This document shows, in pieces, positions 33,426 to 40,923 of a stretch of DNA of 64,000 nt. The translations under genes and the position numbers were made by a program. Every line of letters starts with the position of its first letter. The first letter of the stretch is position 1. Where the stretch lies: the NCBI RefSeq assembly GCF_000429705.1, contig NZ_KE386941.1, positions 496,001 through 560,000 on the forward strand. Direction: 5' to 3'. The stretch is from Alteribacter aurantiacus DSM 18675 (lineage in GTDB: Bacteria > Bacillota > Bacilli > Bacillales > Salisediminibacteriaceae). A model generated the notes under the pieces. The model was not told the DNA's origin. It saw only the letters and a list, made by a program, of their open reading frames with translations, and did not search any database.

Positions 33426-34043
33426 GTGTATCTAAACGAAGTAAAAGAACGAGTATCCTCATGGGAGAAGTCAAGTGTACTAGCCGTCAAAGGTCAAGGG
33501 AAAATCGCTTTATACAACGATCATCAATCCCCACTCAAGTATAAAGAAGGAGAGACGGCAAACGTTCAATGGAAATGGATTCATTTACCTATGAAAAGTC
33601 AGAACCGTACGATTAACAAAGTGTTGGTTTATAACCCTACGGATAAGCCGGTAAAAGTAAAATTAACAATTAGGTACCAAATGGTAGAACGAAGTGCCGA
33701 GGTTGTATATTATTCTCCAAGCCAAGAATCACTTATTGTTCATGACCAAAATGCCTATGCATTGTTTGGCGGGATCACTAGCCAAGGGACACATTGTTCA
33801 TATTTAACAACTCTTGTAAATGACGGAGATACAGTGGAAGTGGATTACTACCAAATGCAGCCTATTGTACAATTTAGTCACGGATGGGGACTTGATTATG
33901 AGATTGAGCTTGAGGCATACGAGTCCGGGTTCTTTTACGAGTGGGAAATGAAAAACGAAGACCTTTTATGGTTGGAGGAAGCTCATAGCCAATATCATAA
34001 CCTTCTTCAGACTTGTCAGATACCTTTGGATGACAAGGAATAA
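33426..34043 (+). CDS. Conserved hypothetical protein, beta-rich
   Basis: A 205-residue soluble protein starting at GTG 33426 with AAGGAGG 8 nt upstream. The sequence alternates short polar and hydrophobic strands (KVLVYNPTDKPVKVKLTIRY, TVEVDYYQMQPIVQFS), which suggests an Ig-like beta sandwich. No signal peptide, membrane helix or catalytic motif is seen. It stands alone before rpmG. I do not recognise the family. Confidence 0.6.
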   Translation: MYLNEVKERVSSWEKSSVLAVKGQGKIALYNDHQSPLKYKEGETANVQWKWIHLPMKSQNRTINKVLVYNPTDKPVKVKLTIRYQMVERSAEVVYYSPSQESLIVHDQNAYALFGGITSQGTHCSYLTTLVNDGDTVEVDYYQMQPIVQFSHGWGLDYEIELEAYESGFFYEWEMKNEDLLWLEEAHSQYHNLLQTCQIPLDDKE

Positions 34044-34138
34044 ACCTTTACATTTTCACATTCCCTCTTGATTGTCTCTCTTGTTTTTGCTATATTTTAA
34101 AAGTATGAGTAAAGATTAGAGGTTTGGAGGGAGATATC

Positions 34139-34288
34139 ATGCGCGTTCAAGTTACATTAGCTTGCACTGAAACTGGTGACAGAAACTACATTACGACAAA
34201 AAATAAACGTAATAACCCAGATCGTATCGAAATGAAGAAATACAGCCCACGTCTTAAGCGTCACACGGTGCACAAAGAAACAAAGTAA
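34139..34288 (+). CDS. rpmG: 50S ribosomal protein L33, zinc-independent type
   Basis: A 49-residue protein: MRVQVTLACTETGDRNYITT, a middle rich in Lys/Arg and the C-terminal KRHTVHKETK. In L33 proteins with zinc two CxxC pairs occur; here the motif reads CTET and KKYSPRLK, so three of four ligands are missing (the C-minus form). GGAGGG lies 8 nt upstream. It lies before yqgN as rpmGA does in B. subtilis. Confidence 0.93.
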   Translation: MRVQVTLACTETGDRNYITTKNKRNNPDRIEMKKYSPRLKRHTVHKETK

Positions 34289-34294
34289 TGTGGG

Positions 34295-34325
34295 AAAAGC
34301 GACTTTTTATAGGTCGCTTTTTTTA
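34295..34325 (+). terminator. Terminator after rpmG
   Basis: Stem AAAAGCGAC/GTCGCTTTT with a following T run. Confidence 0.8.
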
Positions 34326-34351
34326 TATCCTTTTATAGGGAGATGAATCTA

Positions 34352-34927
34352 TTGGATTTTAAAAGTGAGAAAAGACAGTTGCGTGAGCAAGTGAAATCAC
34401 GAATGGCTGAGATGAGTTCTCAACTATTAAAAGAAAAAACATCTACGATCCATCACAATCTCTTCAATCAAGCGGAATGGGATGATGCTCTGACCATTGG
34501 CATTACCTTATCTGTAGGACGAGAGATTGATACATATACTATTTTTTCGAAGGCCCTTTCTTGTAACAAACGAGTGGCAGCACCGAAATGCAACCCTGAA
34601 ACGAACACATTAACTTTCTATCTTATTAATACGCTAGATGACTTGGAAGACAGCTTTTATGGGCTCAAAGAGCCTGATCCTAACAGGTGCAAAAAAATTG
34701 CGGGAAAAGATATTGATCTTCTTCTGGTTCCGGGTGTTGTTTTTTCGGAAGATGGTTATCGGGTAGGCTATGGAGGAGGATATTATGATCGTTTTCTATC
34801 AGCAAACAAGGAGCTTCTCACATGCTCCCTTGCTTTCGATTGTCAGATGAAAAAAGAGATCCCGGTTGAAGACCATGACCAATCGGTAAAAAAAATCATT
34901 ACAGAAGAACGGATTCTCATTCTATGA
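34352..34927 (+). CDS. yqgN: 5-formyltetrahydrofolate cyclo-ligase
   Basis: ATP-dependent enzyme that returns 5-formyl-THF to 5,10-methenyl-THF. About 191 residues, with the basic substrate/nucleotide loop (SVGREIDT region), the late motif PGVVFSEDGYRVGYGGGYYDRFL typical of the family, and DFKSEKRQLREQVKSRM at the N terminus. I prefer TTG 34352, 9 nt after GGGAG; ATG 34343 directly abuts that site. Its stop overlaps the start of the DUF92 gene by 4 nt. Confidence 0.92.
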   Translation: MDFKSEKRQLREQVKSRMAEMSSQLLKEKTSTIHHNLFNQAEWDDALTIGITLSVGREIDTYTIFSKALSCNKRVAAPKCNPETNTLTFYLINTLDDLEDSFYGLKEPDPNRCKKIAGKDIDLLLVPGVVFSEDGYRVGYGGGYYDRFLSANKELLTCSLAFDCQMKKEIPVEDHDQSVKKIITEERILIL

Positions 34928-35715
34928 GCCTCATTTACGCCTTAGGTGTCCTTATATTAGCTTTTGGGGCATGGAAAAAGGGTTCACTTACCATAGGGGC
35001 GACATTTGGTGCTATTGTTATTGGCGTGGTAATTGGTCTTGCTTTTGAATTAGCAGGCTTGCTCGTTCTTGCCAGTTTCTTTATTACATCTTCTGTCTTA
35101 GGGAAAGTCTTTGACAAACGATATGACCTTAATCAGATGGAGGAAAAAGGCAATCAAAGGGACATCCATCAAGTCCTAGCAAATGGAGGATGGTCGGCCG
35201 TTTGTGCCACCCTTTACTTGATCACATCAGACTTTGTTTGGGTTGTAGCTTTTTTAAGTAGTATGGCGGCAGCTACGAGTGATACGTGGGCCTCGGAATT
35301 TGGTCGTTTAAGCAAAAAGCGACCATTGGATCTTGTGCGTTTAAAGCCTGTAGAGAAAGGGCAGTCCGGAGCGGTTTCCATTATTGGAACTATCGGTGCG
35401 ATCGGAGGGAGTTTGTTCGTTGGTGGTGTCGGAGCTTTACTTTTTCCAAGCGTGGGTCTAGGGTGGTTTATTGCTATTGTTCTCGTAGGCTTAATTGCAC
35501 AACTCCTTGATACCATTGTAGGTGGTACATATCAAGTTCTTTACCGATGTAACAAGTGCGAAGTCCTAACAGAGAAAAAAAGGCATTGCGAGCAACATAC
35601 AAAGGTTGTGAGAGGCATGTCATTTGTTAACAATGATGTAGTGAATCATGTATGTACGAGTTCAGCGGTGCTGTTGACAGGGATGATTTTTGTTTTAATG
35701 AAATGGGGGGTGTAG
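34924..35715 (+). CDS. DUF92 membrane protein
   Basis: A 263-residue, six- to seven-segment membrane protein of the DUF92 family, which includes the plant VTE6 phytyl-phosphate kinase. Family hallmarks are GGWSAVCATLY, AAATSDTWASEFGRLS and GLIAQLLDTIVGGTYQ. It also has a CNKC motif and two further Cys/His in the last loop. Bacterial members may phosphorylate a polyprenyl or lipid alcohol, but this is not proven. It is coupled to yqgN (ATGA) and to thiF 3 nt downstream. Confidence 0.8.
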   Translation: MSLIYALGVLILAFGAWKKGSLTIGATFGAIVIGVVIGLAFELAGLLVLASFFITSSVLGKVFDKRYDLNQMEEKGNQRDIHQVLANGGWSAVCATLYLITSDFVWVVAFLSSMAAATSDTWASEFGRLSKKRPLDLVRLKPVEKGQSGAVSIIGTIGAIGGSLFVGGVGALLFPSVGLGWFIAIVLVGLIAQLLDTIVGGTYQVLYRCNKCEVLTEKKRHCEQHTKVVRGMSFVNNDVVNHVCTSSAVLLTGMIFVLMKWGV

Positions 35716-35718
35716 GCG

Positions 35719-36723
35719 ATGACGAACAGGTACTCGCGTCAAGTGCTCTTTCAACCGATTGGAGAAGCTGGACAGGTAGAGCTGTCAAAGAAGAGGGTCT
35801 TTATAGTAGGCATGGGAGCCCTCGGCACGGTTTTGGCTACCCATCTTGTACGCTCTGGTATAGGCTATGTAGGCTTTGCTGATCGGGATTACGTGGAACG
35901 TAGCAACCTCCAACGACAAACGTTGTTTGATGAAGACGATGTAAATCACGCATTACCGAAAGCGGTTGCAGCGGAGAAAAAGCTTAAAAGAATCAATTCG
36001 GAGGTTCAAGTAAAGGGACATATAGCAAACATTACAAAAGACAACATTCTAACGTATGTAAAAGGCAGTGATGTGATATTAGATGGGACGGACAACTTTG
36101 AAACCCGTTTTCTTCTTAATGATGCTGCCTTCAAACTCGGTATTCCATATGTTTACGGCGGAGCAGTAAGTTCGAGAGGGATGCAGGCTACTTTTATACC
36201 AGGTATGACCCCATGTCTTCGATGCATGGTTGATCCTGGCTCTGGTAAAGGTCAAACATGCGATAGGATTGGCGTCCTATCTCCAGCCGTTGATATCGCG
36301 GCAAGTTATCAGGTAATGGAGACGATAAAATTATTAACAGGTCATAAAAAGGATGTTAGACGGACACTCCTTTCCTTTGACGTATGGCGCAATGACCGAC
36401 TTGAGATAAAAATGAAACAAGCCCATGACTGTAAAACGTGTGTACATCACGACTATCCATCGCTGATGGACAGCGAGACACAAGTAACGGTCTTATGTGG
36501 GAGAGATACGGTCCAGATCATTGGAGAAGAAAGAATTGATCTTTCAAAGTGGGCGAAAAAGCTTAGGACTTTGGGGGACATAGAGCTAACGCCTTTTTTA
36601 CTCAGAATCAAGCTTGCTGACAACAAGGTGATCGTCTTGTTTCCTGATGGTCGAGTGCTGATTCAAGGCACACAAGATCCGGAAGAAGCGAAAGTGTTGT
36701 ATGCAAAATATATCAGCTGTTAA
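35719..36723 (+). CDS. ThiF/MoeB-family adenylyltransferase
   Basis: E1-like enzyme that adenylates the C terminus of a ubiquitin-fold sulfur carrier (ThiS or MoaD). The 334-residue protein has the ATP-binding GMGALGTVLATHLVRSGIG, DRDYVERSNLQRQ, DGTDNFETRFLLNDA and zinc-binding CxxC pairs (CLRC and CKTC). The last 80 residues replace the rhodanese tail of some MoeB proteins with a short beta domain resembling a ThiS/MoaD fold. No carrier gene lies nearby, so thiamine versus molybdopterin use is open. Confidence 0.85.
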   Translation: MTNRYSRQVLFQPIGEAGQVELSKKRVFIVGMGALGTVLATHLVRSGIGYVGFADRDYVERSNLQRQTLFDEDDVNHALPKAVAAEKKLKRINSEVQVKGHIANITKDNILTYVKGSDVILDGTDNFETRFLLNDAAFKLGIPYVYGGAVSSRGMQATFIPGMTPCLRCMVDPGSGKGQTCDRIGVLSPAVDIAASYQVMETIKLLTGHKKDVRRTLLSFDVWRNDRLEIKMKQAHDCKTCVHHDYPSLMDSETQVTVLCGRDTVQIIGEERIDLSKWAKKLRTLGDIELTPFLLRIKLADNKVIVLFPDGRVLIQGTQDPEEAKVLYAKYISC

Positions 36724-36730
36724 CGATATG

Positions 36731-36775
36731 AACGAAGGATAGACATAAAGTTGTCATATTATTCCTTCGTTTCTA
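36731..36775 (+). terminator. Imperfect terminator after the ThiF gene
   Basis: Arms AACGAAGGATA and TATTCCTTCGTT form a hairpin with a one-base bulge, followed by TTCT. Confidence 0.5.
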
Positions 36776-36785
36776 CACCAAATGT

Positions 36786-36803
36786 TTGTGAAATAGTGTA
36801 CAA
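36786..36803. promoter_or_regulatory. Candidate Rex box upstream of ldh
   Basis: TTGTGAA-ATAG-TGTACAA matches the Rex consensus TTGTGAA-N4-TTCACAA at 12 of 14 defined positions. Rex represses fermentation genes until NADH rises. It lies 113 nt before the start. Confidence 0.5.
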
Positions 36804-36915
36804 TCTAATTGTAGGCTGGGAAGCCCTCTGATTGAGATAGGTTCTATGGGGGTATGATGCTTATAGAAATACATGTCTTACTGATTATCATGGAGTGAGA
36901 AAGGTGGAGGTTCTT

Positions 36916-37890
36916 TTGCAAAAAGAATATGAAAACAAAACCACAAGAGTAGCTGTTATTGGTACAGGTTTTGTAGGTTCTAGTTACGCTTTTGCCCTTA
37001 TCAATCAAAATGTTGCAGATGAAATGGTATTAATTGATTTAAATAAAAAGAAAGCGGAAGGGGACGCAATGGATTTAAACCATGGTCTTCCTTTCGGCTC
37101 GCCTATGAAGATATGGGCTGGGGATTACACTGATTGTAAGGAAGCAGATATCGTCGTGATTACAGCTGGAGCAAATCAAAAGCCTGGTGAAACGCGACTA
37201 GACTTAATTGAAAAGAATGCGGCTATCTTTAAATCGATTGTAGATGAAGTAATGAATAGCGGATTTAACGGTATTTTCATTGTTGCCACAAATCCTGTTG
37301 ATATCTTATCGTATGCGACATGGAAGTTCTCAGGGCTACCTATGGAACGAGTCATTGGTTCTGGTACTATTTTGGATAGCGCCAGATTCAGATTCCTTTT
37401 AAGCGATTATTTAAATCTAGATGTAAGAAACATTCATGCTTATATCCTAGGAGAACATGGAGATACGGAGCTTCCGGTTTGGAGCCAGGCTCGAGTAGGA
37501 CTAGAACCTCTTGCTCGTTATATCGAAAAGTATAAGCCAGAGGCAACACAAGAAGATCTTGATCAAATTTTTGTGAATGTAAGGGATGCCGCCTACGATA
37601 TTATTGAGCGAAAAGGGGCAACTCACTATGCGATTGCGTTGGGGCTTATCCGTTTAACGAAAGCCATCTTGAGAAATGAAAATTCAATCTTGACCGTCTC
37701 CACTTTGTTAAAAGGAGAATATGGTTTAGAGGATTTGTATATTGGAGTTCCGGCGGTAGTTAATAAACATGGAATTGAGCGTGTCGTTGAGATTGATTTA
37801 AACGATGAAGAGAAAAAACAGCTCGTAGCCTCTGCTGAAACGCTAAAAAAAGCAATGAAACCGGTACATGAAATTGCAGCGGTAAAATAA
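36916..37890 (+). CDS. ldh: L-lactate dehydrogenase
   Basis: Reduces pyruvate to lactate with NADH in fermentation. From TTG 36916 it has 324 residues, near the 321 of B. subtilis Ldh. It carries the NAD site GTGFVGSSYAFAL, GANQKPGETRLDL with the substrate Arg, the active-site loop GEHGDTELPVWS with catalytic His, and VIGSGTILDSARFR. Lactate specificity is indicated by the GQ-like substrate loop and strong overall match. AAGGTGGAGG lies 5 nt before TTG 36916; GTG 36895 is a longer option. Confidence 0.95.
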   Translation: MQKEYENKTTRVAVIGTGFVGSSYAFALINQNVADEMVLIDLNKKKAEGDAMDLNHGLPFGSPMKIWAGDYTDCKEADIVVITAGANQKPGETRLDLIEKNAAIFKSIVDEVMNSGFNGIFIVATNPVDILSYATWKFSGLPMERVIGSGTILDSARFRFLLSDYLNLDVRNIHAYILGEHGDTELPVWSQARVGLEPLARYIEKYKPEATQEDLDQIFVNVRDAAYDIIERKGATHYAIALGLIRLTKAILRNENSILTVSTLLKGEYGLEDLYIGVPAVVNKHGIERVVEIDLNDEEKKQLVASAETLKKAMKPVHEIAAVK

Positions 37891-37973
37891 CAGGGAATAT
37901 TTTCAATATGTGATCTTGGTGGATAACTTTCTTCATTCAACCTCATCCTAATGGGAAAGAAGGAGGGGTGGGC

Positions 37974-38153
37974 GTGGATAATCGGATCTGGATGTTCCTC
38001 GGCGCTTTCATTGGTGGATTATTCTTGTATCGAGTGAGGTACCGAATAATCAATGCATTTTTAAAACGTCCATGGTTACGTAGGTTGGCAGTTAGCTCAG
38101 TCATGAGAATACCAGCTGTTAGAAGTCGAATGGTTTCCCAAGCCTTGCGATAA
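37974..38153 (+). CDS. Small basic membrane protein
   Basis: 59 residues from GTG 37974 with AAGGAGGGG 6 nt upstream. One hydrophobic helix (about 5-20; MFLGAFIGGLFLY) is followed by a very basic tail (RVRYRI, KRPWLRRLAVSSVM, RSRMVSQALR), typical of a cytosolic-facing membrane peptide. It lies between ldh and a HAD gene. Family not recognised. Confidence 0.55.
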   Translation: MDNRIWMFLGAFIGGLFLYRVRYRIINAFLKRPWLRRLAVSSVMRIPAVRSRMVSQALR

Positions 38154-38159
38154 TCAAAA

Positions 38160-38192
38160 GAAAGAGGTCCTGTATGGTTCAGGGCTTCTTTT
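38160..38192 (+). terminator. Weak terminator after the small membrane protein gene
   Basis: AGAGGTCCTG and CAGGGCTTCT pair imperfectly, followed by TTTTCTATTTT. Confidence 0.45.
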
Positions 38193-38266
38193 CTATTTTC
38201 CAGCATAGAATACGCAAAGTGGGAATCTTCGTAAATGGGATCGGGCCTCTGGTATACTAAGAGGAG

Positions 38267-38447
38267 GCCACTGAAAAAGTACAGCCGGACTTTTTCACTG
38301 CCTTTATTTGACTGGCAAGGGCTCCACTCGGTTGCGCGCCTGTTACGAAAAAACGACTCGTACCAGGCTCTCAAAACATGCAACCGTTCCGCTCATTGTT
38401 TCGAAAGCATTGAAAAAGGTATAGATTAAACTTTTCAATGTCTTCTA
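38267..38447. repeat. Composite repeat bounded by two copies of the dispersed palindrome (C and D)
   Basis: Copy C (38267-38303, CACTGAAAAAGT/ACTTTTTCACTG-like) and copy D (38407-38447, GCATTGAAAAAGGT/ACTTTTCAATG) enclose about 100 bp with TGACTGGCAAGGGC and GGTTGCGCGCCTG. D is nearly the same as copy A at 10029-10069. No gene is seen in this 38193-38467 stretch. Confidence 0.55.
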
Positions 38448-38467
38448 CTAAGAAGGAGTGTTTGAAC

Positions 38468-39199
38468 GTGAAATGGAACAGCGTGTGCTTTGATTTAGAC
38501 AATACATTATTCAGTCATGAGCGAGCATTCAAAAAAGCAATGGCGGAATGCTTTCAGGAATTAATAGATAAACACTCATCGGATACAACCATTACATTTA
38601 ATCAATTTTTCCCCATCTTCAAAAGGAATAGTGACCGGTTTTGGGGCTTATTTGAAAAAAAAGAAGTGTCAGCTAAAGAATATCGCCGACGTCGTTTTTT
38701 AGAAACAATGAAGGAACTGGACCTTTCTTTCTCAAAGGAAGACGCCGATTGGTTTCATAAACGGTATTATGAGGTTGTAGATAATTATTGTGTTCCTTAT
38801 GAAGGCTTAAGTGATCTTCTACATTATCTTCACTCCCGTAAAGTGAATATGGGGATTATTACAAATGGAACTGCGGATACACAGTATAACAAGCTTGAAA
38901 AGCTTCAAATCTCCGATTGGATAACAAAAAACCAAATGGTTGTAAGCGAGGAAGTGGACGTAGCTAAACCGGACAAAAAAATCTTCGACCTTGCTAAAGA
39001 AACGTTTGGGTTAAAAGAACCTGTCTTATTTGTAGGAGACTCGTGGAAACACGATGTAGTCGGACCAATCGAAGCTGGCTGGGATAGTATATTCATGAAT
39101 ACAAGAGGTGAAGAAAGACAAACGGTTCATTCACCTGTAGCGGAATGTAATACATTGGTAGAAGTCTTGAGCGTGATCGCAAAGGAGGATGGTACATGA
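38468..39199 (+). CDS. HAD-superfamily hydrolase
   Basis: A 243-residue phosphatase of HAD subfamily IA. Motif I is CFDLDNTLF, motif II IITNGTADTQ, motif III Lys in VAKPDKKIF, and motif IV FVGDSWKHDVVGPIEAG; a helical cap lies between motifs I and II. It resembles YsaA/YjjG-type house-cleaning nucleotidases, but the substrate is unknown. GTG 38468 is 9 nt after AGAAGGAG. It overlaps gluP by 4 nt. Confidence 0.85.
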   Translation: MKWNSVCFDLDNTLFSHERAFKKAMAECFQELIDKHSSDTTITFNQFFPIFKRNSDRFWGLFEKKEVSAKEYRRRRFLETMKELDLSFSKEDADWFHKRYYEVVDNYCVPYEGLSDLLHYLHSRKVNMGIITNGTADTQYNKLEKLQISDWITKNQMVVSEEVDVAKPDKKIFDLAKETFGLKEPVLFVGDSWKHDVVGPIEAGWDSIFMNTRGEERQTVHSPVAECNTLVEVLSVIAKEDGT

Positions 39200-40758
39200 G
39201 CGTTCTCACCCAACAGCTAAGATATTGGGAGCTTCTTTATCATCTTGTGAACAAGGAAGGTATGCGCGTTGTTCACTTGTCTAAAAGCGATGGTGAAGCA
39301 TGGCTTGAAGATGATCGAAAGGAACCGTATCAGATTATTAGGGTTTGCAGGAAGGAACTTGATTGGTCCCGTGAACTTCGATCAGATATTAAAGAAACAG
39401 AACAAAAAGCAAAACAAGTACGAAAAAAACTTGGCTTAAGGCAAGCAAATGTCGTGAGTATCATCGTGACCAAGTATCCTCCAGTTGATACTTACGAGGA
39501 GTTGGTAGACCAGCCGCTTCCGTTAACGGCTGGTGGGAAACAACAATTACGAACGATTCTTTTAACCGAGGATTCCTTGCAGTCGGTCATGTTTCCCCTT
39601 GCTACGGAGTGGGGGCTAAAGGAAACACCGGATTTCTTGCCTGTTGATGCTCTTCAAGATGAAGAAGAGATGGTAAGGATGCTTAAAAGGCATGTCAATC
39701 GTGCAGCAAATACTCGGATCGAAGATGAGAGAAAGCTGTTTTTTTATGGAAAACCCTTCTTCACTTTTTTTCTGCTCGCATCAATTTTAGCTATGTTCGC
39801 CCTCGTGGAACAAGCTGGATCTTCTACAGATATTAGAACGCTTATTGAGTTTGGTGCTAAGTTTAACCCGTTAATACACGATGGAGAATGGTGGCGCTTC
39901 TTTAGTGCCATGTTTTTGCACATTGGCTTTCTTCATTTATTTATGAACTCATTAGCACTTTTTTACTTAGGTGGCGCAGTAGAGAGAATCTTCGGTACGA
40001 GACGGTTCATTTTGATTTATTTTGTGGCGGGGCTCACGGGATCTGTTGCAAGCTTTGCGTTTAATGAACAAGTATCTGCAGGAGCAAGCGGTGCGATTTT
40101 TGGTTGTTTTGGTGCCCTGCTCTATTTCGGATTGAAGCACCGTCGATTGTTTTTTAGGACGATGGGCATGAATGTCATTGTCATCCTTGTCATCAACTTG
40201 AGTCTCGGTTTTCTTGTGCCGATGATTGATAACGGTGCACACATTGGTGGTTTAGTAGGTGGGTTTTTAGCGTCTGCTATTGTAAATTTGCCAACGTCAC
40301 CGTTTAGGTTAAAAAGAAGGATTCTAGCTCTACTTGTTACAACTATTGGTGTAGGAGGCTTAATGGCATATGGTTTCGTGAAGCCTACTGATGGAAGTGG
40401 TTCGTTAGCCTATGCACAAATTGGCCAAGAGTACTTTCAAGAAGAGAACTATAGTGAAGCTCGAAGGTATCTAACGTTGGCTGTTGAAGCGGATGTTCAA
40501 ATGAAGGAAGTATACTTTTTACTGGGAAATACGTATGCCATGGAAGATCAAGTTGAAGAGGCAGAACCCTATTACAAAAGAGCGATCGAATTGGATCCTG
40601 AGTTTGCACCTGCCCATTACAATCTGTCTTTAGTGTATTATCAGACAGGAAGGATTGATGAAGCGAAGCGATCAGTAGAGCAGGCACGATCCTTGGATCC
40701 TGAGAATTCACAGTTTAGAGAGTTTCAACAGGAATTACAAACGAATCATCCATCTTAA
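39196..40758 (+). CDS. gluP: Rhomboid intramembrane serine protease with TPR tail
   Basis: A 520-residue protein: a cytosolic N domain (about 1-180), a rhomboid core of six to seven segments with GASGAIFG (catalytic Ser) and NGAHIGGLVGGF (catalytic His), and two to three C-terminal tetratricopeptide repeats (about 410-515). B. subtilis GluP (YqgP, 507 residues) has this layout and cleaves membrane proteins, including MgtE under low Mg/high Mn. Its start overlaps the HAD gene, and yqgQ and glcK follow farther on as in B. subtilis. Confidence 0.93.
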   Translation: MSVLTQQLRYWELLYHLVNKEGMRVVHLSKSDGEAWLEDDRKEPYQIIRVCRKELDWSRELRSDIKETEQKAKQVRKKLGLRQANVVSIIVTKYPPVDTYEELVDQPLPLTAGGKQQLRTILLTEDSLQSVMFPLATEWGLKETPDFLPVDALQDEEEMVRMLKRHVNRAANTRIEDERKLFFYGKPFFTFFLLASILAMFALVEQAGSSTDIRTLIEFGAKFNPLIHDGEWWRFFSAMFLHIGFLHLFMNSLALFYLGGAVERIFGTRRFILIYFVAGLTGSVASFAFNEQVSAGASGAIFGCFGALLYFGLKHRRLFFRTMGMNVIVILVINLSLGFLVPMIDNGAHIGGLVGGFLASAIVNLPTSPFRLKRRILALLVTTIGVGGLMAYGFVKPTDGSGSLAYAQIGQEYFQEENYSEARRYLTLAVEADVQMKEVYFLLGNTYAMEDQVEEAEPYYKRAIELDPEFAPAHYNLSLVYYQTGRIDEAKRSVEQARSLDPENSQFREFQQELQTNHPS

Positions 40759-40759
40759 C

Positions 40760-40800
40760 AAAAGCTCCTAAAGGGATTTATCCTTTTAGGAGCTTTACTT
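40760..40800 (+). terminator. Terminator after gluP
   Basis: Stem AAAGCTCCTAAA/TTTAGGAGCTTT-type followed by ACTTTT. Confidence 0.8.
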
Positions 40801-40923
40801 TTGTTCGTGAAAATGAAGATGTAGTCCAGACCTGAACTGAACTAAACAATGATGCTCTCTTCTTTTGCCGTGCATGTATTTTAGTATTTAGTAAAAAATG
40901 AATGGGAAGGGAGGGATGGCATT

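Noticed and set aside
37943..38383. 146-codon minus-strand frame across the small membrane protein gene and the palindrome repeat
   Set aside because: It is antisense to a gene with a strong ribosome site and runs through repeat sequence.
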